Shown in pieces: positions 1 through 7,506 of a DNA stretch of 12,437 nt. Location of the stretch: positions 1 through 12,437 of the forward strand of contig JAFGTL010000698.1 of NCBI GenBank assembly GCA_016934125.1, in the 5' to 3' direction. Position 1 is the first letter of the stretch, and each line of letters begins with the position of its first letter. Both the position numbers and the translations under genes were made by a program. Source of the DNA: Candidatus Hydrogenedentota bacterium (GTDB lineage: Bacteria; Hydrogenedentota; Hydrogenedentia; Hydrogenedentales; SLHB01). The notes beneath the pieces are model-generated. The model had not been told where the DNA came from. It did no database searches and was given only the letters and a program-made list of their open reading frames with translations.

Positions 1-1002
1 CTGTTCGGCAAGCCCACCATCATCAACAACGTCGAAACCCTGGCCAATGTGCCGGGAATTGTCGGACACGGGGCGGCCTGGTTCGCCTCCTTGGGCACGG
101 AAACCAGCAAGGGCACGAAGGTGTTCGCCCTGTCGGGCAAAGTCGTGCGTACGGGTCTGGTCGAGGTGGCCATGGGAACCACGGTTCGCGAGGTCGTCAT
201 GGAGGTCGGCGGCGGGATCCCGAACGGGAAGCGGTTCAAGGCCGTACAGATGGGCGGCCCGTCCGGGGGCTGCATTCCCGAGCAGCATCTCGACATCAAG
301 ATCGACTACGAGTCCCTGAAAACCGTGGGCGCCATGATGGGTTCGGGCGGCTTGGTGGTGATGGATGAAGGCACCTGCATGGTGGACTTGGCGAAGTTCT
401 TCATGCAGTTCATCCAGCGCGAGAGCTGCGGCAAGTGCATCCCGTGCCGGGAAGGCACGCTGCGCATGCTCGAGATCCTCGAACGGATCACGCGCGGCCG
501 CAAGGGAGAGGCCGGCGCGGACGCCCTGCATCGGTTCCGCGGCGTCATGTATCTGCCGCGTCTCGCCCAGACGATCAAGGACACGAGCCTGTGCGGCCTC
601 GGGCAGACGGCGCCCAACCCGGTGCTCTCGACGCTGCGCTGGTTCCGGGACGAGTACGAGGCGCACATCTACGAGCGGCGCTGCCCGGCGGGCGTCTGCA
701 CCGAGCTTCGCACGTTCACCATCGATCCCGATCGGTGCGAAGGGTGCGGCCTGTGCCGGAGCAAGTGCCCGACCTCGGCCATTATCGGCGTGCCGCGCAA
801 GATCCACTACATCATCGAAGACAAGTGCATCGGGTGCGGCTCCTGCGCCGACGTATGCCCGAGCGACGCCGTTCTGCTCGCGGAACCGGAACCGGCGGGC
901 CGCGCGGCGGAGGCCGCGAAGGCGGACGAGATCAGGAGCGTGTTCGCGCCGGGTGTGTTCGAGGAATGGCACGAGGGCAGAAACCTGCCGCGCATGGACT
1001 GA
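1..1002 (+). CDS. hydB: NuoF-like flavoprotein subunit of NAD(P)-linked [FeFe]-hydrogenase (HydB), 3' part
   Basis: The reading frame is open from base 1, so the 5' end lies upstream; 333 codons are visible before TGA. The protein begins inside the FMN/NADH-binding domain with the conserved LFGKPTIINNVETLANVP segment. A SLBB-like region (VFALSGKVVRTGLVEV) follows, then the NuoF-type [4Fe-4S] site SCGKCIPCREGT (visible residues C143, C146, C149) with its distant fourth ligand C198 in TSLCGLGQ. The C-terminus adds two ferredoxin-type clusters, CEGCGLCRSKCP and CIGCGSCADVCP. Plain NuoF lacks this tail; HydB/HndC-type subunits have it. In that family the subunit oxidises or reduces NAD(P)H at FMN in the cytoplasm and passes electrons to the HydA partner, which starts 69 bp downstream. 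Family assignment is firm. Whether the complex is bifurcating, and whether it uses NADH or NADPH, cannot be decided here. Confidence 0.93.
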   Translation: MFGKPTIINNVETLANVPGIVGHGAAWFASLGTETSKGTKVFALSGKVVRTGLVEVAMGTTVREVVMEVGGGIPNGKRFKAVQMGGPSGGCIPEQHLDIKIDYESLKTVGAMMGSGGLVVMDEGTCMVDLAKFFMQFIQRESCGKCIPCREGTLRMLEILERITRGRKGEAGADALHRFRGVMYLPRLAQTIKDTSLCGLGQTAPNPVLSTLRWFRDEYEAHIYERRCPAGVCTELRTFTIDPDRCEGCGLCRSKCPTSAIIGVPRKIHYIIEDKCIGCGSCADVCPSDAVLLAEPEPAGRAAEAAKADEIRSVFAPGVFEEWHEGRNLPRMD

Positions 1003-1071
1003 GCGGAACGAATCGAACGTCGCAGTGCGCATCGAGCGGCACGGACGTCGTGAAGAACTGAGGGAACCAAG

Positions 1072-2793
1072 ATGATGACAATCGAAGCAAACGGCAGACA
1101 GGTTGAGGCCAAGTCGGGTGAGATGCTGCTCGCTACGCTCCGGCGGGCGGGCATTCACGTGCCGACGCTGTGCCATGTCGAGGGGTTGCCGCCCACCGGC
1201 GCATGCCGCCTGTGCGTGGTTGAGCTTGAGGGTCGGCCGGGCCTTGTGCCGAGCTGCGCCACGCCCGTGGCCGAGGGCATGAAGGTGTGGACGCACTCGC
1301 CCAAGGTCGTGCAGGCCCGGAAGACGGTGGTCGAACTGCTGCTGGCCAACCATCCGGACGACTGCCTGTACTGCGTGCGGAGCGACGACTGCCAGTTGCG
1401 CACGCTCGCCTCTGAACTCGGCGTGCGCCAGCGCCGCTACAGCGGGCAGAAGCGCACGCACAAGGAAGACACGTCGAGTCCGGCCATCGAACGCGATCCG
1501 GACAAGTGCATCCTGTGCGGGAAATGCGTGCGGGTGTGCGAAGAGATCCAGGGCGTGGCCGCCATCGACTTCGTAGGCCGCGGAAGCAAGACTATCGTGA
1601 ACACCGCCTTCGAGCAAGGCATCAACGTATCGAGCTGTATCTACTGCGGCCAGTGCATCATGGCCTGCCCCACCGGCGCCTTGCGCGAGCAGAGCCACAT
1701 CAAGGAGGTCATGGACGCCTTGGCGGATCCGGCCAAACATGTCGTCGTCCAGCACGCGCCCAGCGTGTCCGTGACACTCGGCGAAGAGTTCGGCATCAAG
1801 CCCGGCACGGACATCGCCGGCATCATGACGGGCGCCCTGCGCCGGCTCGGGTTCGACCGCGTGTTCGACACCGCCTTCGCCGCCGACCTCACCATTATGG
1901 AGGAGGCGTCCGAACTCGCCCAGCGCGTCCGCGAGGGCGGCCCCTTCCCCATGATGACGAGCTGCTCGCCCGGCTGGATCAAGTACGTCGAGCAGTTCTA
2001 TCCCGATTTCATCAACAACCTGTCCACCTGCAAGAGCCCGCAGCAGATGATGGGCGCGATCATCAAGAGCTTCTACGCCGAACGCGAGGGCATTGCGCCG
2101 GAGGACATCTACAGCGTGTCCATCATGCCGTGCACCGCCAAGAAGTTCGAGGCGGGCCGCTACGAGTTCCTGAAAGACGGCATCGCCGACGTGGACGCGG
2201 TGCTGACGACGCGCGAACTCGCGCGCATCATCCGCATGCGGGGCCTCGATCTCCCGGGGATGCGGCCGGAAGCGGCCGACACGCCTTTCGGCGAACGCAG
2301 CACGGCCGGCAAGCTCTTCGGCGCGACGGGCGGCGTCATGGAGGCCGCCATCCGCACGGCCCATTACCTTCTCACCGGCGCCGAACTCGAGAACCTCAAG
2401 GTCGAGGCGGTGCGCGGGCTGGACGGCGTCAAGGAGGCGCGCGTCCAGGTGGGCGACCTCAGCGTCGGCGTGGCTGTGGTCAGCGGCCTGGCCAACGCGG
2501 CCGCCCTCCTCGAACAGGTGCGCAACGGACGCGACGACCTCCACTTCATCGAGGTGATGACGTGTCCCGGCGGCTGCATTGCGGGCGGCGGCCAGCCGTT
2601 CTCAACGGATCTCGACGCCGTCAAGGATCGCATGCAGGCTTTGTACAAACTCGATTTGGACGAGCCGGTTCGCACCTCCCACGCCAACGAGGCCGTCAAG
2701 CGGCTCTATGCCGAATTTCTCGGCGAGCCGCTCGGCGAGAAGAGCCACCACCTCTTGCACACGCACTATGCGGAGCGTAAAGTGATGGCGTAG
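1072..2793 (+). CDS. hydA: [FeFe]-hydrogenase catalytic subunit HydA (HndD-like)
   Basis: This 573-aa protein reversibly reduces protons to H2 at the H cluster. Domains in order: a [2Fe-2S] ferredoxin (C34, C45, C48, C62); the His-Cys3 [4Fe-4S] site HPDDCLYCVRSDDC (H94, C98, C101, C107); two [4Fe-4S] sites (C146/149/152/156 and C189/192/195/199); the H-cluster domain (about 205-500); and a C-terminal small-subunit-like tail (AVKRLYAEFLGEPLGEKSH). H-cluster signatures are L1 TSCSPGW (C298), L2 MPCTAKKFE (C354) and L3 EVMTCPGGCIAGGGQP (C498, C502). L1 has Ser where the textbook motif TSCCPGW has its second Cys. A Shine-Dalgarno-like GAGGGA lies 6 bases before ATG 1072; ATG 1075 is equally possible. 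Position just after the HydB-like gene indicates a multisubunit NAD(P)-linked enzyme. The HydE/F/G maturases it would need are not in the window. Confidence 0.95.
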   Translation: MMTIEANGRQVEAKSGEMLLATLRRAGIHVPTLCHVEGLPPTGACRLCVVELEGRPGLVPSCATPVAEGMKVWTHSPKVVQARKTVVELLLANHPDDCLYCVRSDDCQLRTLASELGVRQRRYSGQKRTHKEDTSSPAIERDPDKCILCGKCVRVCEEIQGVAAIDFVGRGSKTIVNTAFEQGINVSSCIYCGQCIMACPTGALREQSHIKEVMDALADPAKHVVVQHAPSVSVTLGEEFGIKPGTDIAGIMTGALRRLGFDRVFDTAFAADLTIMEEASELAQRVREGGPFPMMTSCSPGWIKYVEQFYPDFINNLSTCKSPQQMMGAIIKSFYAEREGIAPEDIYSVSIMPCTAKKFEAGRYEFLKDGIADVDAVLTTRELARIIRMRGLDLPGMRPEAADTPFGERSTAGKLFGATGGVMEAAIRTAHYLLTGAELENLKVEAVRGLDGVKEARVQVGDLSVGVAVVSGLANAAALLEQVRNGRDDLHFIEVMTCPGGCIAGGGQPFSTDLDAVKDRMQALYKLDLDEPVRTSHANEAVKRLYAEFLGEPLGEKSHHLLHTHYAERKVMA

Positions 2794-2808
2794 CGGGACG
2801 ACCACCAG

Positions 2809-4830
2809 GTGAAACAGGGCGCCAACATACCGCTGGTCTCGACGATCGGCGAACGCTGCCGGATGTGCTACATGTGTGTCCGGGAGTGCCCGGCCAAGGC
2901 CATCCGGATCTCGGAAGGCCAGGCCAAGGTTGTGCCGGAGCGCTGCATCGGCTGCGGCAACTGCGTGCGCGTGTGTACGCAACACGCCAAGCAGGTGTAC
3001 GACAGCATCGGCGAGGTGGCCGACCTCCTCGCGTCGGGCGAGCCTGTTGCGGCCATTCTCGCCCCCAGCTTTCCGGCCGAATTCGCCCAGTGGGAGTACA
3101 CACGCACCGTCGGCATGCTGCGAGCGCTCGGTTTCCATTACGTCAATGAGGTGTCCTTCGGTGCGGATCTTGTCGCGGATCGCTACCGCCGCCTTCTGTC
3201 CAAGCCGGATGGGCGGCGCTACATCGCCACGAGCTGCCCGGCCATCGTCGCCTTTGTCGAGCGTTACCACCCTGATTTGGCGACGGCGCTCGCGCCCATC
3301 GTGTCGCCCATGGTTGCCGCGGCCCGCGTCTTGCGCCGGCTTCACGGCGACGCCCTCAAGATCGTGTTCATCGGCCCGTGCATTGCGAAGAAGGGGGAGG
3401 CGGTGAGCGACTTCATCGGCAGGGATCTCGTGGCCTCGGCCCTCACGTTCCTTGAACTCGGCAGCATGTTCGACGCGCGCGGCGTCCGCGCCGAGACCGT
3501 CACCCCGAGCGACTTCGATCCGCCCCACGGCGGGCCCGGTGGCCTGTTCCCCATCAGCCGGGGGCTGCTCCAGGCGGCCCGGATTGAGGAAGATCTGGTG
3601 GACGGGCGCGTCGTGGCCGCCGACGGGCGCAGCCAGTTCGTCGAGGCCATCCAGGAGTTCGAATCGGGCCACCTCGAGGCCAAGTTGCTCGAAGTGCTCG
3701 CTTGCAACGGATGCATCAACGGGCCCGGGATCGGCACCGGGGAGAGCCTGTTCAGCCGGCGCAATAACGTGAGCAAGTACGTACGGGATCGGATGAGCCG
3801 GTTTGACTGGCACGCATGGCGCGAGAACGTGGACGCGTTCGCCGATCTCGATCTGAGCCGCACTTACGCGGCCGACGATCAGCGCATCCCGGCGCCATCG
3901 GAAGAGGAACTGCGCCAGATCCTTCACCGGCTCGGCAAGTTCTCGCGGGACGATGAGCTGAACTGTGGCGCCTGCGGATACGACACCTGCCGCGAGCACG
4001 CCATCGCCATCTACAAGGGCCTGGCCGAAGATGAGATGTGCCTGCCGAACACGATCGATCAGTTCCGCCGGACGTTGCAGGATCTGGCCGTATCCAACGA
4101 TCAACTGCAGGAGACGCGGGAAGCGTTGGTTCAATCCGAGAAGCTGGCGAGCATGGGACAGCTTGCGGCCGGCATCGCCCACGAACTGAACAACCCACTC
4201 GGCGTCGTTCTCATGTATTCGCATCTGCTCAAGGATGAGAACACAGAGAACGCGAAGCTCATGGATGACCTCGATATGATCACCGATCAGGCGGATCGGT
4301 GCAAGAAGATCGTGGCCGGCCTGCTTCATTTCGCCCGGCAGAACAAGGTCGAGCGGGAGCCCACCGACCTGTGTCAACTCGTCCAGCGCGCCGTGAAGAC
4401 CTGCCCGCCGCCGAGCGGCGTGCGCATCGAGGTTCACTGCGACCTCGATGATCCGACGGTGATGGTGGATCCGGATCAGATGCTCCAGGTGCTGACGAAT
4501 CTCATCGGCAACGCCTACGGCGCGCTGCCCGATGGCGGGGTGGTCGCCATTGAGATGTCCCTCACCGACATGCAGGCCAAGATCCGCGTGAGCGACACGG
4601 GCGTCGGGATTCCCAAGGAGCACCGCGACAAAATCTTCGAGCCGTTTTTCACCACGAAGGATGTGGGTAAGGGGACGGGCCTGGGGTTGGCGGTGACGTA
4701 CGGGATCGTGAAGATGCACCGCGGCGATATCCGCGTCGAGTCCAACGCCGATCCCGAGGCGGGCCCGACGGGCACAGTCTTCACGGTATCTCTCCCGCGG
4801 GAGGAAGGGACGCCGGCAGTGGCACAATGA
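2809..4830 (+). CDS. Hydrogenase-like sensor histidine kinase (ferredoxin, H-cluster-like, Fe-S and kinase domains)
   Basis: A 673-aa fusion starting at GTG, 15 bp after hydA, with only a weak ribosome site; no nearby ATG is in frame. Residues 10-60 hold two [4Fe-4S] motifs (C17/20/23/27 and C46/49/52/56). Residues about 75-345 resemble the [FeFe]-hydrogenase large-subunit domain, with three modified signatures: TSCPAIV (C143), GPCIAKKGE (C191, K194, E197) and ACNGCINGPG (C299, C302). A CGACGYDTC...C module (C386, C389, C394, C411) matches the short FeS domain family. A helical linker leads to a HisKA domain with H458 in AGIAHELNNP, then an ATPase domain with N568, D596 (SDTGVGIP) and a GTGLGLA box. 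There is no PAS domain, transmembrane segment or small-subunit tail. It resembles the putatively sensory hydrogenase-like proteins (often called group C/D), so H2 or redox sensing is inferred. Likely phosphate acceptors are encoded next door. Domain calls are firm; the ligand is unknown. Confidence 0.88.
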   Translation: MKQGANIPLVSTIGERCRMCYMCVRECPAKAIRISEGQAKVVPERCIGCGNCVRVCTQHAKQVYDSIGEVADLLASGEPVAAILAPSFPAEFAQWEYTRTVGMLRALGFHYVNEVSFGADLVADRYRRLLSKPDGRRYIATSCPAIVAFVERYHPDLATALAPIVSPMVAAARVLRRLHGDALKIVFIGPCIAKKGEAVSDFIGRDLVASALTFLELGSMFDARGVRAETVTPSDFDPPHGGPGGLFPISRGLLQAARIEEDLVDGRVVAADGRSQFVEAIQEFESGHLEAKLLEVLACNGCINGPGIGTGESLFSRRNNVSKYVRDRMSRFDWHAWRENVDAFADLDLSRTYAADDQRIPAPSEEELRQILHRLGKFSRDDELNCGACGYDTCREHAIAIYKGLAEDEMCLPNTIDQFRRTLQDLAVSNDQLQETREALVQSEKLASMGQLAAGIAHELNNPLGVVLMYSHLLKDENTENAKLMDDLDMITDQADRCKKIVAGLLHFARQNKVEREPTDLCQLVQRAVKTCPPPSGVRIEVHCDLDDPTVMVDPDQMLQVLTNLIGNAYGALPDGGVVAIEMSLTDMQAKIRVSDTGVGIPKEHRDKIFEPFFTTKDVGKGTGLGLAVTYGIVKMHRGDIRVESNADPEAGPTGTVFTVSLPREEGTPAVAQ

Positions 4831-4840
4831 TGTGGCGCGG

Positions 4841-4866
4841 GCCCCCGAGGGGCTCGGGGAAGCCCC
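4841..4866 (+). promoter_or_regulatory. Two mutually exclusive GC-rich hairpins between sensor kinase and receiver gene
   Basis: In the 71-bp gap after the kinase gene, GCCCC-CGA-GGGGC (4841-4853) and GGGGCT-CGGGGA-AGCCCC (4849-4866) are both perfect stems. They share the GGGGC at 4849-4853, so only one can form at a time. No U-tract follows, so this is not an ordinary intrinsic terminator. It could alter mRNA stability or translation of the receiver downstream, or it could be chance in a GC-rich gap. Confidence 0.35.
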
Positions 4867-4901
4867 CGCCGCTACAGGATAACCGAGTAGGAAGTCGCAC
4901 A

Positions 4902-5297
4902 ATGACAGACGCCAAGAAACGGATACTGATCGTCGACGATGACATGGACTTTCGATTCCAGCAACGCGTTCAACTGGAAGCGGCCGGATTCGACGTGATC
5001 GAGGCGCCGGGTTACACCAAGGCGCGGGAGCTGCTGGAATCGCAGAAGTTCGATCTCGCCCTCGTCGATCTCATGATGGAAGAGATGGACGCCGGATTCA
5101 CGCTCTGCCACGATATCAAGAAGAAAGATCCGTCCGTGCCCGTCATCATGGTGACGGGCGTCGCCAGCGAAGCGGGCATGGAGTTCGACGCGGCCACGAG
5201 CGAGGAGCGTTCCTGGATCAAGGCCGACTCGATGCTTGCCAAACCGATCCGATTCGAGCAACTCCGGCGCGAGATCGGCCGCCTGCTGAAGGGATAG
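4902..5297 (+). CDS. Stand-alone response regulator receiver domain
   Basis: A single CheY-like receiver of 131 aa with no output domain. The acidic pocket is D12-D13-D14, the phosphoacceptor is D56 (LALVDLMME), the switch Thr is T85 (IMVTG) and the conserved Lys is K114 (LAKP). The loop between T85 and K114 is longer than in CheY and contains SEERSWIKADS. An upstream in-frame start at 4827 would add 25 residues encoded by the hairpin region with no homology to receivers. ATG 4902 is preferred because GTAGGAAG lies just upstream and the fold begins immediately. It sits between two histidine kinase genes and ends 4 bp before the next start, so it probably carries phosphate between them as a single-domain relay protein. 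Partners are inferred from gene order. Confidence 0.9.
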   Translation: MTDAKKRILIVDDDMDFRFQQRVQLEAAGFDVIEAPGYTKARELLESQKFDLALVDLMMEEMDAGFTLCHDIKKKDPSVPVIMVTGVASEAGMEFDAATSEERSWIKADSMLAKPIRFEQLRREIGRLLKG

Positions 5298-5301
5298 GCG
5301 C

Positions 5302-6444
5302 GTGGAGACGCTTCAAGTCCTCGTATGCGACGATGAGATGGGGATGCGCGTCGGCGTGATGCGCGCCCTGCGCGAGTTCACCGTCGAGATGCCGGATGTC
5401 GGCGGGGAGGTCGCCTTCGAGGTGTCCGAGGCCGAATCGGGCGAACAGGCGCTGGAACGTATCCAGGCGACCCCGCCCCACATCCTGCTGCTCGATCACA
5501 AGCTGCCGGGCGTCAGCGGGATCGATGTGCTCGAGCAGATCGCCCCCAAGAAGCTCGATATGCACACGATCATGATCACGGCCTACGCGTCCATCGAGAC
5601 GGCGGTGCGTGCCACCAAACAGGGCGCCTACGATTTCCTGCCGAAGCCGTTTACGCCGGGCGAACTTCGCGCCACCGTTCGCAAAGCGGCCAACCACCTC
5701 ATGGTAGCCCGGCAGGCCCGGAAGCTCGCCGAAGAGAAGCGGCGCGTCCGGTTCGAGTTCATCCGGGTGGTGGCTCACGAACTCAAATCGCCCATCAACG
5801 CGGTGGAGGGGTATCTGAACATCCTCAAAGACGGCACCGCGGGCGACGATCCCAAGGTGCAGCAGCAGATTATCGAGCGGTGCACTACCCGGATCGGCGG
5901 GATGCGGAAGATGATCACCGACCTCCTCGATCTGACGCGGATCGAGTCAGGCCAGAAGCCCCGCGAGATTGAACAGGTGGACATCGGTGCGGTTGCGCGA
6001 ATCGCCCTCGAAACGGCGACGCCGGATGCGCAGGCCCGGGACATCACGTTGTCGCTGACGTGCGAGCCGGCGGTGACGATGCCTGCGGATCGAAGCGAGA
6101 TCGAGATCATCCTCAACAACCTCATCTCGAACGCGGTGAAATACAACCATGACGGCGGACGGGTGGACGTGAGCGTGGGTTATGCTGGCGGCGGGGCGGA
6201 CGGCGGGGTGGTCATCGCCGTGGCCGACACGGGCATCGGCATGTCGAAGGAAGACAGCGCCAGGCTCTTCAACGACTTCGTCCGGATCAAGAACGAGAAG
6301 ACGCAGGGCATTCTCGGCAGCGGCCTTGGCTTGTCGATCCTGAAGAAGCTGGCCGATCTGTACGAAGGCGCCGTCACCGTGCAGAGCGAGCCAGGCGCCG
6401 GCAGCACGTTCACCGTCACCCTACGCAAGACGGCGACGGAGTGA
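5302..6444 (+). CDS. Receiver-histidine kinase hybrid (REC-HisKA-HATPase)
   Basis: A 380-aa cytoplasmic protein starting at GTG, 4 bp after the receiver gene, which suggests translational coupling. Residues 1-125 form a receiver: acidic pocket CDDE (D10, D11), phosphoacceptor D65 in LLLDHKLPG, T93 and K115 in FLPKPF. A short helical linker leads to a HisKA domain with H159 in VVAHELKSPINAVEGYL, then an ATPase domain with N277 (LISNAVKY), D309 (VADTGIGM) and GSGLGLSIL. The receiver at the N-terminus means kinase output may be controlled by incoming phosphate instead of a directly sensed ligand. It has no membrane segment or sensory domain. With the hydrogenase-like kinase and lone receiver upstream it could form a three-protein phosphorelay. 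No DNA-binding domain is visible, so the final target is unknown. Confidence 0.9.
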   Translation: METLQVLVCDDEMGMRVGVMRALREFTVEMPDVGGEVAFEVSEAESGEQALERIQATPPHILLLDHKLPGVSGIDVLEQIAPKKLDMHTIMITAYASIETAVRATKQGAYDFLPKPFTPGELRATVRKAANHLMVARQARKLAEEKRRVRFEFIRVVAHELKSPINAVEGYLNILKDGTAGDDPKVQQQIIERCTTRIGGMRKMITDLLDLTRIESGQKPREIEQVDIGAVARIALETATPDAQARDITLSLTCEPAVTMPADRSEIEIILNNLISNAVKYNHDGGRVDVSVGYAGGGADGGVVIAVADTGIGMSKEDSARLFNDFVRIKNEKTQGILGSGLGLSILKKLADLYEGAVTVQSEPGAGSTFTVTLRKTATE

Positions 6445-6451
6445 GCGCGCC

Positions 6452-7459
6452 TCAGCCGATTGAGCGGAGCAACCGCATTCCGTTTGCGTAGAAGAGCCCC
6501 TCGACGAATTCTCTGGACAGGCCCAGGCGGTCGACGGCCTTCTTGATGGCGCGCAACTCCTCATAGACGAACGCCGTGAACTGCAGCTTCCCGTGGTCGT
6601 CGGAGATCGACAAGTCCCACGGCACCGGCGTCACGTAGGTGTACTGATCGTTGATCTCGACGGCCTTGCCCGGCGCGATGGCGATCGGGAAGTCCGTCGC
6701 GTACAGAACCTTGTCCGCGGGCACCTCAGCGAACAGGTATTCGAGCACCTCCCAATTGTTAAGCATGGCCAAGTCGAAGTACAGGTTGGGCAGGCCCTTC
6801 AGCGCGTCGAGGTGCCCGACGATGTTCTTGAGGTAGTAGGCCCGGCCTACGTGAGCGAGCACGATCTGCGCCCGGGGATACCGCTCACACAACTCCACGA
6901 TCTGACGCTGATTCAGCGGATCGGCCAGCCGCGCCTTCCGCGGGATGTGGAGCATCACGATGAGGCCGAGATCGTTCACGATGTCCATGGCCCGCGGGGG
7001 CAGCATCTCATGGATCTCGACATCGTTCGGATCCGGCTTCCGTACATAGTTGAGGTACGGCTTGAGTCCGAGGAACCTGTCCGGGCCGAGCGCGGCCCGG
7101 AGGTCGCTGGCGCTGTCCTCGGTGGGATCGAACAGGCGCAACGGGAAGAACCGCTCGCGATCGCAGCGCGCGCCCACGTAAGCGTCGTTGCGCGCCCTGT
7201 CGTATCCGACGTGTGGCGTCCCGAAGCAGACGGCGAAGGTGTCGCGGCCGGGGTAGGTTTCAGCGAGATCCTCGTCGAAATCGTCGAAGTCGTACTTGGC
7301 GATGTCATGGCCCGCGCACGAGTACGCATCATCGGCAGGCACGACACCCTCGTTGAAGATGTGCACGTGGAAGTCGAGAATCTTGTCCGGCAGGAACGCG
7401 TCCAGTTCCTCGTTGAATACCCTCGCATTCCGCTCGTGTTTCGTGGTTTCCCGCCACAT
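6452..7459 (-). CDS. Amidohydrolase family protein (Amidohydro_2, TIM-barrel metal-dependent hydrolase)
   Basis: The protein is 335 aa, typical for this family. The metal-binding HxH is at H31/H33 in DFHVHIFNEG. Further expected ligands or catalytic residues are H171 (MLHIPRK), H203 (LAHVGRAY) and D256 (YATDFPIA), so the active site looks intact. The superfamily includes decarboxylases (ACMSD, resorcylate types) and sugar-acid or muconate lactonases; the substrate cannot be read from this sequence. No signal peptide is seen, so it should act in the cytoplasm. The start is supported by a strong ribosome site, AAAGGAGGAACC, directly before ATG. It lies 47 bp downstream of the glycyl radical enzyme gene on the same strand, so it is probably cotranscribed and may process that enzyme's substrate or product. 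Its stop is 7 bp from the convergent kinase stop. Confidence 0.88.
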   Translation of the reverse strand: MWRETTKHERNARVFNEELDAFLPDKILDFHVHIFNEGVVPADDAYSCAGHDIAKYDFDDFDEDLAETYPGRDTFAVCFGTPHVGYDRARNDAYVGARCDRERFFPLRLFDPTEDSASDLRAALGPDRFLGLKPYLNYVRKPDPNDVEIHEMLPPRAMDIVNDLGLIVMLHIPRKARLADPLNQRQIVELCERYPRAQIVLAHVGRAYYLKNIVGHLDALKGLPNLYFDLAMLNNWEVLEYLFAEVPADKVLYATDFPIAIAPGKAVEINDQYTYVTPVPWDLSISDDHGKLQFTAFVYEELRAIKKAVDRLGLSREFVEGLFYANGMRLLRSIG

Positions 7460-7487
7460 GGTTCCTCCTTTGGCTGCATTGCGCGGC

Positions 7488-7502
7488 GGCCGGTGCCCGG
7501 CC
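7488..7502 (-). promoter_or_regulatory. Intercistronic GC hairpin after the glycyl radical enzyme stop codon
   Basis: On the - strand, four bases after the glycyl radical enzyme TAA, GGCCGG-GCA-CCGGCC forms a perfect 6-bp stem with a 3-nt loop. No U-run follows. Placed between two genes of the same operon, it could stabilise the upstream message or reduce read-through into the amidohydrolase gene. The structure is seen directly; the role is inferred. Confidence 0.45.
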
Positions 7503-7506
7503 TCGA

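Noticed and set aside
1506..2780. 424-codon + strand frame inside hydA
   Set aside because: It is an arginine- and histidine-rich out-of-frame translation of hydA with no domain signal.
4827..4901. Upstream start for the receiver gene
   Set aside because: The added 25 residues come from the GC hairpin region and match no receiver. ATG 4902 has a better ribosome site.
2602..4902. 766-codon open frame on the - strand
   Set aside because: It lies antisense to the hydrogenase-like kinase, whose domains and motifs are clear. The antisense translation shows no recognisable domain. Long antisense frames are common in GC-rich codon-biased genes.
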